Assembly: GCA_023390695.1 (NCBI GenBank)
Contig: JAEWCJ010000335.1
Span: 1-12,815 of the forward strand
Length of the DNA: 12,815 nt
Direction of reading: 5' to 3'
Source of the DNA: Pseudomonadota bacterium
Lineage (GTDB): Bacteria > Pseudomonadota > Alphaproteobacteria > Rhizobiales > Xanthobacteraceae
How positions within the stretch are numbered: the first letter of the stretch is position 1; each line of letters opens with the position of its first letter. The position numbers and the translations under genes were made by a program. Shown in pieces: positions 6,935-12,815 of this stretch. The notes below the pieces were generated by a model. That model was not told the DNA's origin, did no database searches, and was given only the letters and a program-made list of their open reading frames with translations.

Positions 6935-7846
6935 GTGAAAGAAATAAAGAACGGTACGAGGGACGAAATAGCCAGCAAAAGCGGTGCCCTTCCGAAATCC
7001 GTGCTGCAGCATCTGGTCGGCGGAGCCCGCATCGACGACAAACACCAGATCACATCCGAGGTCGCCGCCGCATTGACTGCGGGCGGACATGAGCTCGGAG
7101 CATCGATGGGCCTTGGCGGCTTTGATCCTGCAAAGCTTTCCGCGTCCCTCCCGGCGGTGCCGGCGGCCGAGCCGGCCAAGGCCAAGATGGAAGTCGCCAT
7201 CACCTCGAGCAACATTCACCTCGGTGAGCACGGCGCCTTCACCCTGAAGTTCAACATGCAGGAGACCAAGCCGGCGGGCAGCCACGGCCCGGCCGCAAGG
7301 TTCGAACTCAACGCGACCGGCATCCACGGCCAAACCGACAGCGTCAAGGTCACGGTGATCAATCAGGACACCAAGGACCGTGCTGAATATTCCGCGAAGG
7401 ACATCGAAGCGCAGGCAAAGGCGGGGAATCCGTTGTTGAAGGATCTCTCCGTCGAGCTCAAGAAAATTGTCGCGGCCGATCCCAAGAAGGACGGCGACCT
7501 CGCCAAGGAAATCGACAAGAAGTTCAGCGGCAAGATTACGAAGCTCGACCACTCCAACGCCTTTGTGAACCCGAACTATTTTAAGCTCGAAGCCAAGCGC
7601 GATAGCACCGGCAACTGGAGCACGAAGACGACTTCGAGCAGTCTTGACCAGCAGAAGGCGGATGCGGACAAGGCCACCAAAAAGATCGAGGCGGATGCGG
7701 CCCGCCTGCGCTCCATCGATGCCGCGCAGCAGCAGGCGTCGCAGGCGACAAAGCAGTCGGTCAAGAATCTGACCGATGCACTTCGCGCCGTGTCCAGCAC
7801 GGTACAGAAAGCTGCAGACGCGGCACAGCCGCACAAGATCGCCTAG
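6935..7846 (+). CDS. Unknown protein, N-terminal part of an amber-interrupted Ala/Lys/Gly-rich protein
   Basis: I do not recognise this gene. GTG 6935 is chosen as start because GAGGG (6925-6929) lies 5 nt upstream; a longer frame begins at GTG 6875 but its extra 20 residues look random. The 303-residue product has no signal peptide and no cysteine. Residues 1-60 are a small helical/Gly segment and 61-85 a Pro/Ala linker. Residues 86-145 and 195-230 have alternating beta-like patterns (KMEVAITSSN, DSVKVTVIN, NYFKLEAKR). From 236 on it becomes an Ala/Gln/Lys helix, likely coiled coil. The frame stops at TAG 7844-7846 in the middle of that helix. Translation of the same frame beyond the TAG continues the same heptad-like composition without another stop to 9436. 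It is therefore probably the front of one 833-codon gene broken by a nonsense change. Confidence 0.6.
   Translation: MKEIKNGTRDEIASKSGALPKSVLQHLVGGARIDDKHQITSEVAAALTAGGHELGASMGLGGFDPAKLSASLPAVPAAEPAKAKMEVAITSSNIHLGEHGAFTLKFNMQETKPAGSHGPAARFELNATGIHGQTDSVKVTVINQDTKDRAEYSAKDIEAQAKAGNPLLKDLSVELKKIVAADPKKDGDLAKEIDKKFSGKITKLDHSNAFVNPNYFKLEAKRDSTGNWSTKTTSSSLDQQKADADKATKKIEADAARLRSIDAAQQQASQATKQSVKNLTDALRAVSSTVQKAADAAQPHKIA
7844..7846 (+). other. In-frame amber codon splitting one long reading frame
   Basis: The TAG is the only stop between 6875 and 9436 in this frame. The 30 codons right after it (7847-7936) encode helix-forming, Ala/Lys/Glu/Gln-rich sequence (ALREQLAKQDLNAAVKKL) that continues the coiled coil before it. 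A single C-to-T change from CAG (Gln, abundant in the preceding helix) would explain it. A sequencing error, a real pseudogenising mutation, and tolerated readthrough or reinitiation are all open. Confidence 0.75.
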
Positions 7847-7936
7847 ATCGAGCACAACGGCGCGGCGCTGCGCGAGCAACTCGCCAAGCAGGACCTCAAC
7901 GCCGCAGTCAAGAAGCTCGTTGAAGGCGAGGCTGCC

Positions 7937-9436
7937 GTGAAAGCCGGCAAGGCCGATCCGGCTCAATTCAAGCCGTTGTCGGATGCGGCTCGGCAGGCCG
8001 CCACGAACCATGTCAAAGCGCAGCAGACCACGGAAGACGCCAAAAAGACGCTCGCCAACAAGGAATCCGAGCGCATCGACGCCGCGAAGAAGATCGCCGA
8101 CGCCAGGAAACAGGTCGACGTTGCCAAGCAGACTCTTGCCAAGACCGACGCCAAGGCCGTCGACGCACACAAGGCCGCGGGCGACGAGGGTGTGAGGGCA
8201 CGGGCCAACACCGTCGCCGGCAAGCGGGATGCCGGCGCCGCGGCTCAACATGATGCCGACGGCCGGGAGCGTTCGAAGTCGACCGGCGCCGCGCCCAAAT
8301 CAACGAAGGACGATCTTGCGAAAGACAAGCTCGCGCAAGAGCCGAAGCAGCCCGGCCAGAGCAAGCGCGGCAAGATCGTCGAGGAAAAAGGCGGCAAGAT
8401 CCTCCGCGCCGTCGGGGATGCCGCGGCGAAGGAGGTCGCGAAGCAATCCGGGAATTATCACGAAAGCAAGAGCAGGAACGTCCTCGCCGGCGGTGTCGAC
8501 CAGACCACCGTGCACGACGGGACCAAGACCAAGACCGCGACCGCCTTGGCTCAGGTGGTGACCCAGGGTAGCACTGTCAGCTATGCCGGGATCGCCGGTG
8601 CCGGTGCCGGCGCCGAATGGGGCATCAGGGCCGAAGCCGGCAAGGAGGTCTCGACCACAATCGATCTCGGCGGCGGCATCAAAAAGACGGTGACCGACGC
8701 GGCCTATGCGGGTGCATCATTCAACAGCGGCGCCAAGGCCAGTATCTCCGCCGGGGGCATCGATGCCCAAGCCTCGGTCAAGGCCGCGGTCGATGCCATA
8801 GCGAGCCACAGCAACACCACGACCCTCGGCGCAGTGAAGATTACGGACAAGGTCGAGGCCGCGGCGCATGCCGAAGCAGGTGCCAGGGCCGGCGTAACCC
8901 TTGGCTTCGACGGGCTGAGCTTGGGCGCGAAGGCTTCTGCGGAAGCAGGCGTCAAGGCCGGAGCCTCCAAAACCGTCTCGATCGGCGACACGGTGGATAT
9001 CGCGGCAGACCTGGCGGTCTTTGCCAAGGCGAAGGCGGACGCGAAAGCCGATATGAATCTCAGCTTCTTCGGCAAGGAGGGCACCAGAGTGAAAGCTGGC
9101 GTCGGCGCCGAGGCGGCGGCCGGCGTCGGGCTCGAAGGCGGGACCGGATTCAAGGGCGCGAGCGGCGGAGGTGCCGATATTGGCGCCGGTATCCATGTCG
9201 GCAAGATCGGCGCCAAGGCGGATGCCGATGTCGGCTTCTCGGACGGCAAGTTCAAGGCCGAGATCAATCTTGGCCTTGCAGCCGGCCTCGGAGTGAATAT
9301 CCATATCAATCTCCAGAGCAATGTCGGCAAGGCCATCGACGAAGCCGTGTATCACATCAAGAACGGCAATGTTTTCGAGAAGGCGGCAGGCGTGGTCGGG
9401 TTCATCGGCAGCCCAATCGTCGGCCTGTTCATCTGA
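7937..9436 (+). CDS. Unknown protein, C-terminal part: Lys/Ala coiled coil plus Gly/Ala beta-repeat domain
   Basis: I cannot name this gene. GTG 7937, with GAGG at 7928-7931, could allow independent or re-initiated translation of 499 residues, but the frame is open back to the TAG at 7844 and is probably the rear of the upstream gene. Residues 1-85 are a charged Ala/Lys helix and 86-150 a low-complexity Lys/Gly/Ser linker. Residues 200-460 are a long array of alternating small residues (GAKASAEAGVKAGA, AKADAKADMNLSF, GAKADADVGF types), which would suit stacked beta-strands. Residues 461-499 return to a helix (NVGKAIDEAVYHIKNGN) and end in a hydrophobic tail (GVVGFIGSPIVGLFI). There is no cysteine, no enzyme motif and no transmembrane helix apart from that tail. 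From memory, similar Gly/Ala repeat domains occur in large secreted or polymorphic-toxin-type proteins. That is a weak analogy, not an assignment. Confidence 0.6.
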   Translation: MKAGKADPAQFKPLSDAARQAATNHVKAQQTTEDAKKTLANKESERIDAAKKIADARKQVDVAKQTLAKTDAKAVDAHKAAGDEGVRARANTVAGKRDAGAAAQHDADGRERSKSTGAAPKSTKDDLAKDKLAQEPKQPGQSKRGKIVEEKGGKILRAVGDAAAKEVAKQSGNYHESKSRNVLAGGVDQTTVHDGTKTKTATALAQVVTQGSTVSYAGIAGAGAGAEWGIRAEAGKEVSTTIDLGGGIKKTVTDAAYAGASFNSGAKASISAGGIDAQASVKAAVDAIASHSNTTTLGAVKITDKVEAAAHAEAGARAGVTLGFDGLSLGAKASAEAGVKAGASKTVSIGDTVDIAADLAVFAKAKADAKADMNLSFFGKEGTRVKAGVGAEAAAGVGLEGGTGFKGASGGGADIGAGIHVGKIGAKADADVGFSDGKFKAEINLGLAAGLGVNIHINLQSNVGKAIDEAVYHIKNGNVFEKAAGVVGFIGSPIVGLFI

Positions 9437-9465
9437 CCTCTGCTCCCGGTTGTGATAGGAATTCA

Positions 9466-9978
9466 ATGATGATCGACGAAAACAGCACGCCCGAACAAAT
9501 CGCCGTCTACAAGGCGAAGCTCGAGCGGGACCTTACCCCCTCCGCGCAGCAACTTGATGCCGTTTCGCGTGAGAAGATCCTTGAGCGCGCCGCGGCGGAG
9601 GGCTGGACGCCCGCACAGGCCGATGCGCTCGACCAACTCGCCAAGCAGCCGCTGTTCCAGGCGGTGGCGGATGGTGTGCCGGGCGCCGAGGCGCTGGAAC
9701 AGGCGTACAAAGCCGCACGGCGTGAGCTGACCATCGCGTATTTCGACCACGCACTTCAAAGCGGCAAGAACCGTTACACCGCATTCCTGACCGTCATCGA
9801 TCTCGAGAAGCAGCTCGCGGAGCGGCGCGGCGGCCCTGCCCCGGCATATCCGGATCCGGTACTGCTCGAGGCATGCCGGGCGGTCGAAGCGGCGGCGCAG
9901 AACGGCGCCTCCTCGAATGACCAGATCGCCACGGGCTTCGCCGTCATTCGCGACCTGATGGAGAAGAGCGTCAATTAG
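9466..9978 (+). CDS. Unknown 170-residue helical protein, partner candidate of the preceding gene
   Basis: I do not recognise this family. The gene starts 29 bp after the stop of the long repeat protein, with AGGA (9457-9460) placed 5 nt before ATG 9466; a second ATG follows directly. The open frame itself runs much further upstream (from 8617), but that part is an Arg-rich shadow of the gene before. The 170-residue product is strongly charged and almost wholly helical in pattern, with one cysteine and no signal peptide or membrane segment, so it should be cytoplasmic. It shows EKILERAAAEGWTPAQADAL (about 37-56), a Tyr/Phe-containing helix (ELTIAYFDHALQSGKNRY), a Pro-rich break near 126-133 and a C-terminal helix. 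Tight spacing implies one operon with the upstream gene. An accessory, chaperone or immunity role is speculation. Confidence 0.8.
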   Translation: MMIDENSTPEQIAVYKAKLERDLTPSAQQLDAVSREKILERAAAEGWTPAQADALDQLAKQPLFQAVADGVPGAEALEQAYKAARRELTIAYFDHALQSGKNRYTAFLTVIDLEKQLAERRGGPAPAYPDPVLLEACRAVEAAAQNGASSNDQIATGFAVIRDLMEKSVN

Positions 9979-9979
9979 C

Positions 9980-10001
9980 GGGCGCGGGTTCAGCCGCGCC
10001 C
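9980..10001. terminator. GC-rich hairpin between converging genes
   Basis: GGGCGCGG (9980-9987) and CCGCGCCC (9994-10001) are perfect arms around a 6-nt loop. The hairpin lies directly after the stop of the 170-residue gene and before the end of the opposing LVIVD gene. No long T-run follows, so termination strength is uncertain. A second short palindrome, GACGT/ACGTC (10010-10014 and 10019-10023), touches the LVIVD stop codon. Confidence 0.6.
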
Positions 10002-10021
10002 TGATTATTGACGTTCTGACG

Positions 10022-11143
10022 TCAGGTCCGCTCGATGATTGTCAAGCCGCGCTGACGGTCGGTCATGTACACGAGACCACGCTCATCGACGGTGACGTCG
10101 TTGGCTTGAACACGGCTGGCTCCGGCCGGCGGTTCCGGCAGAAAATGAGCCACTTCTCGCAAAGAATGCGGGTTGGAAAAATCCACCACTCGAACGCCAT
10201 GCGCGAACCAGGCCACCGGGATTTCCGTTCCCGTGACGATCTCGCACGGCTGATGGCAGGCCGTCGCGAGGGGCTGCGGAGTGTCCTCGATCCCCTCGAC
10301 CTGAAAGCTGCCCACGGGCATCGGTGCGCGCTCGTCGGTGATGTCGACCATCCACAAAAATGCAGGAACTCCGTCCAGCGGACGATAGACGTCTTCGTCA
10401 GCTACCAGCATGTAGCGCCGGCCGCGAATATCGAATGGAATTGGCAGCGCCGTATGCGTGGGACAATGGAATGGCGGCGACCAGTCCAGTCCGGAGATGC
10501 GATGCGGCTTGGTGATGTCGTCGATGCCAAGAATATGGAATCCGGCCTGCCAGTAGCTGGTGTAGAGCCGGTTTCCCATCCGCAGCGGATGATGGCAGCG
10601 ATGCGCCGTCTTGTCCCAGTCGGGCTTTTCGCCCCCGGCGAGCCATTGCCCCGGCATCCACCAACGGCTGACTTCCACCGGATTCCGCGGATCCTGAAGG
10701 TCCAGGATAATGACAATATGGGCGAGATAACCCTCCGCGGTTGACGAGAGATAAGCATACCGCTCATCGAGATCGAAACGGTGCACACCTTGTCCGGCCG
10801 TTTCCCAGCGGCTCAACAGTTTGGGTGCACGCGGATCGGCGATGTCATAGATGCAGATGCCTCCAAGAAACTCCGGCGATGGCTTGTTGGGATCATTGTT
10901 GTTGATCTCCTGATTGATCACCATGATGTCGCCGCAGACCCGAACCTTGTGCGAATGCGTGCCGGGAGGCATCGACAGTTCGCTGAGCACCACGGGATTC
11001 TTCGGATCGCGCACATCGACGATCGTCGTGCCATGCGGCGCCCGCATATGCCCGATGTAAGCGATTCCGTTGCGCGCGATAATCTGGCCGCCACCGGCGC
11101 AATCGACATATCCCACCTGCTTCATGCCTTGCGACGCAGCCAT
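10022..11143 (-). CDS. LVIVD-repeat beta-propeller protein
   Basis: This cytoplasmic-looking protein has no signal peptide and is built of repeats whose core reads hydrophobic-x-x-x-D-hydrophobic-x-DP-x-x-P. Clear copies are TTIVDVRDPKNP (39-50), GICIYDIADPRAP (95-107), VIILDLQDPRNP (144-155), GFHILGIDDITKP (201-213), LWMVDITDERAP (263-274) and VRVVDFSNPHSL (317-328). This is the LVIVD signature, and six to seven blades fit a closed propeller. His or Cys residues recur at equivalent points before the blades (His63/65, His121, His181/184/185, His226/230, Cys296/His297/Cys300), suggesting a central metal or ligand site; this is inference. The start is taken as ATG 11143 because AAGGGA (minus strand, plus 11150-11155) lies 6 nt before it. 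ATG 11149 and GTG 11182 are alternatives. It is the last gene of a Bug-RidA-LVIVD series. The biochemical role of the family is not established. Confidence 0.85.
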   Translation of the reverse strand: MAASQGMKQVGYVDCAGGGQIIARNGIAYIGHMRAPHGTTIVDVRDPKNPVVLSELSMPPGTHSHKVRVCGDIMVINQEINNNDPNKPSPEFLGGICIYDIADPRAPKLLSRWETAGQGVHRFDLDERYAYLSSTAEGYLAHIVIILDLQDPRNPVEVSRWWMPGQWLAGGEKPDWDKTAHRCHHPLRMGNRLYTSYWQAGFHILGIDDITKPHRISGLDWSPPFHCPTHTALPIPFDIRGRRYMLVADEDVYRPLDGVPAFLWMVDITDERAPMPVGSFQVEGIEDTPQPLATACHQPCEIVTGTEIPVAWFAHGVRVVDFSNPHSLREVAHFLPEPPAGASRVQANDVTVDERGLVYMTDRQRGLTIIERT

Positions 11144-11281
11144 TTTCATTCCCTTGTCTGATTCAACGTCGGCTGAAGGCACAAGCGCGCGCCCGCCTTA
11201 TATTTCCGGCATGATCCAACGGCGTTCCAGCCAGCCGGTTGATCTCGTCTCAGCACCAAACCGCTTCCGGCAGGACCGGCA

Positions 11282-11647
11282 TCATTTCGGCTCGCCGGCT
11301 CCGCCAGCAACGACCGTCACCTCGATCTGGGTATTCGGTGTCAGAACCGCTCCCACGCACGTCCGTGCCGGCAGGTTTGAATGATCCACCCAGTTCTTCC
11401 ACACCTCGTTCATCTCGTCCTTCTTGCCGAGATCGGCAAGATAGATCGTCACGCTCAGCAGGCGCGATTTCGAGGTCCCCCGCTCTGCCAGGGTCCGATC
11501 AATCTTTGCGAAGACCTGCTCGGCTTGCTCCTTGAGAGGCAGCAGCTTGTCGTCCGCCACAACTCCGGACAGGAAGATCAGATCTCCGTAGACCACCGCC
11601 GCCGAGTGCCAGTTCTTGTATGTCTGATTGTAACGCTGGATATCCAT
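11282..11647 (-). CDS. RidA/YjgF/YER057c/UK114 family protein
   Basis: This 121-residue protein has the usual single-domain RidA length. The order is typical: beta-strand with the family glycine pocket (VYGDLIFLSGVV, 19-30), the helix EQAEQVFAKIDRTLAERG (40-57), the strand SVTIYLADL (65-73), the partner helix, and NLPARTCVGA (91-100) with the conserved Arg95 that binds the carboxylate in deaminating RidA members. Family members hydrolyse reactive enamine/imine intermediates or act in amino- and nitro-aromatic breakdown. A catabolic-operon paralogue may have a dedicated substrate. The frame is open upstream to 11773 but overlaps the Bug gene end there; MDIQRYNQTYKNW at ATG 11647 matches a RidA start, although its ribosome site is weak. 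It lies 97 bp after the Bug gene and 138 bp before the LVIVD gene on the same strand. Confidence 0.92.
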   Translation of the reverse strand: MDIQRYNQTYKNWHSAAVVYGDLIFLSGVVADDKLLPLKEQAEQVFAKIDRTLAERGTSKSRLLSVTIYLADLGKKDEMNEVWKNWVDHSNLPARTCVGAVLTPNTQIEVTVVAGGAGEPK

Positions 11648-11744
11648 GCCGGGCTCTGACGTTCTGATTGGATGGAAGCTCTTTTTGATAACCGGCGCGA
11701 CCGCATATTGCGGCCGCAGCCGGCAGCTTGCTTGCGAATTCGCC

Positions 11745-12752
11745 TTACTGCTTCGGAATCTTCGCGCCGGCAACCACCTTTTCCCACAACGCGATTTCCT
11801 GCACGAGGAGGTCCTTGAGCTCTTCCGGGGTACTGCCCTTCAGCGTCATTCCCATCTTCTGGAATTTCTCGATCATGTCCGGCGACGACAGCGCATCGTT
11901 GACGATCTTGTTGAGGCGATCAACGATCGCCTTGGGAGTATTTGCAGGCACGGCAAGCCCGTTCCAGGAGCTGACCTGGAATTGCGGCATTCCCGCTTCC
12001 TTGAAGGTACGCACATTGGGAAGTCCGGGGAAACGCTCTTTGGAAGAAATTGCCAGCGCGTTGAGCTCGCCGCCCTGGATCAGGGAGTTGACGGGCACGA
12101 GCATTTCAAACGCAGCTTGAACAACTTGCGATTTGAGCGCGCTGGCCAGTTCCGGGCTCGTCCGAAATGGCACGAGCGTCAAGGGCAGGCCGGAAAGACT
12201 CTTGAAGAGCTCTGCCGAAAGATGCTGGCCGCTTCCGACCGCAGGCGTGCCGATGTTGAGTTTGTCGGGTGCCTGCTTTGCGGCAGCCAGCACATCCTGA
12301 ATGGTATTGAACGGCGACGACTTGTCGGCGACGAGCACGATGTCAAAGAAGCCGAATGTCGACACCGGAGCAAAGTCCTTGAGGATGTCGTAAGACAGCG
12401 AATTAAAAAGAGCCACGCTGGAGGCATGTCCGCTCGTCATCAGGAACAAGGTATAGCCGTCCGGCGCCGCTCTGGCGGCGGTCGAGGCCGCAATCGCCTG
12501 GCCCGCGCCGGGACGATTTTCGATGACAACGGGCTGTCCCAATGCCGCGGAGATACGCTCCGCGACAGCGCGCGAGATGAGATCGGCCGTCCCGCCCGGC
12601 CCGTAACCGATGACGAGCCGGATGGCCCTGTTCGGATAATCGGATTGCGCAGCCGCTCCGGGCGCATTCAACACCGTCGCGATTGCGGCAAAGCAGCAAA
12701 ACTTCAAAAGATGCCGCGCGACAGACGTAAGAGTGTTCAACCTGCAGGACAT
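11745..12752 (-). CDS. Tripartite tricarboxylate transporter (TctC/Bug) family periplasmic substrate-binding protein
   Basis: This is a second intact Bug/TctC receptor, 335 residues. ATG 12752 is preferred over the upstream in-frame start at 12806 because a perfect GGAGG (minus strand, plus 12759-12763) sits 6 nt before it and it begins a proper signal peptide. That peptide is basic to residue 17, hydrophobic about 18-30, and ends in an Ala-Ala-Ala cleavage site near residue 35. The mature protein shows the first-lobe IGYGPGGTADLISR loop, IENRPGAGQAIAA, TLFLMTSGHAS, the DKLNIGTPAVGSGQHL hinge region and the C-terminal GELNALAISS plus LPNVRTFKEAGMP block. It differs strongly from the receptor at 51-1031, so the two are likely to bind different ligands. 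It heads a minus-strand set with the RidA and LVIVD genes, which may act on its substrate. Confidence 0.94.
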   Translation of the reverse strand: MSCRLNTLTSVARHLLKFCCFAAIATVLNAPGAAAQSDYPNRAIRLVIGYGPGGTADLISRAVAERISAALGQPVVIENRPGAGQAIAASTAARAAPDGYTLFLMTSGHASSVALFNSLSYDILKDFAPVSTFGFFDIVLVADKSSPFNTIQDVLAAAKQAPDKLNIGTPAVGSGQHLSAELFKSLSGLPLTLVPFRTSPELASALKSQVVQAAFEMLVPVNSLIQGGELNALAISSKERFPGLPNVRTFKEAGMPQFQVSSWNGLAVPANTPKAIVDRLNKIVNDALSSPDMIEKFQKMGMTLKGSTPEELKDLLVQEIALWEKVVAGAKIPKQ

Positions 12753-12815
12753 GCCGTTCCTCCGATCGCTCTCGTTTTTGAATCCTCGAGCCAAAAATCG
12801 TGCCATTCGCCATTG

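Noticed and set aside
6785..8251. 488-codon open frame on the minus strand opposite the Ala/Lys-rich gene
   Set aside because: Its Leu/Arg/Gly/Val-rich product is what antisense of GC-rich Ala/Lys codons gives. It lacks motifs and a ribosome site, while the plus strand has a ribosome site and coherent domain-like patterns.
8617..9465. Plus-strand extension of the 170-residue gene to a 453-codon frame
   Set aside because: The extension is a +1 frame shadow of the Gly/Ala repeat gene (Arg/Gly/Gln-rich), and a good ribosome site marks ATG 9466 as the start.
8704..9466. Minus-strand open frames of 210 and 249 codons opposite the repeat domain
   Set aside because: Their low-complexity Ala/Pro/Leu content mirrors the sense repeats; there is no ribosome site or family motif.
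11648..11773. N-terminal extension of the RidA protein to 163 residues
   Set aside because: The extra 42 residues are basic, unlike any RidA N-terminus, and would overlap the end of the Bug gene; MDIQRYN at 11647 fits the family.
1..12815. CRISPR array, tRNA, rRNA, insertion sequence or phage genes
   Set aside because: No regularly spaced repeats, cloverleaf-like genes, transposase motifs or terminal inverted repeats were found by reading both strands.

Overview
The window looks like chromosomal DNA of a soil-type alphaproteobacterium, most probably a Bradyrhizobium / Xanthobacteraceae-like member of the Hyphomicrobiales. This is an inference from three things: the high-GC coding style, the crowd of TctC/Bug-type substrate-binding proteins (two intact, one decayed), and the GntR and IclR regulators paired with aromatic-ring enzymes. 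No rRNA or other taxonomic marker is present, so the placement is not firm.

Layout. (1) 1-2400: a Bug receptor gene on the minus strand, ending at a perfect 13-bp hairpin at the window edge. Upstream lie a decayed amidase start (plus strand) and a GntR/FCD regulator (minus strand). TGTATAC-type sites sit over the predicted -10 of the Bug gene and upstream of gntR, suggesting one local GntR regulon. (2) 2400-3062: eroded DNA that includes the C-terminal third of a third Bug receptor. (3) 3054-6546: an IclR regulator diverges from a two-gene aromatic catabolic unit, an FAD-dependent aromatic-ring hydroxylase followed by a hydroxyquinol/catechol-type intradiol dioxygenase. An inverted repeat lies in the divergent promoter. 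Hydroxylation to a di- or trihydroxybenzene followed by ortho cleavage is the simplest reading. (4) 6547-6934: gene-free. (5) 6935-9978: a long Ala/Lys/Gly-rich protein of unknown function, whose frame is cut by one amber codon at 7844-7846, followed closely by a 170-residue helical protein. This is the least explained part of the window. (6) 10022-12752: three minus-strand genes read toward 10022: Bug receptor, RidA-family protein, LVIVD-repeat beta-propeller protein. They converge on the unknown pair at a GC-rich hairpin.

The catabolic genes fit a small accessory island: an uptake-type receptor, a ring hydroxylase, a ring-opening dioxygenase and local regulators. No maleylacetate reductase, cycloisomerase or transport membrane subunit is visible, so the pathway must be completed elsewhere. 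The amidase and Bug remnants show past gene loss. The best candidate for something undescribed is the 6935-9978 pair: a large cysteine-free coiled-coil plus Gly/Ala-repeat protein and its small neighbour. I could not assign a biochemical function to either.
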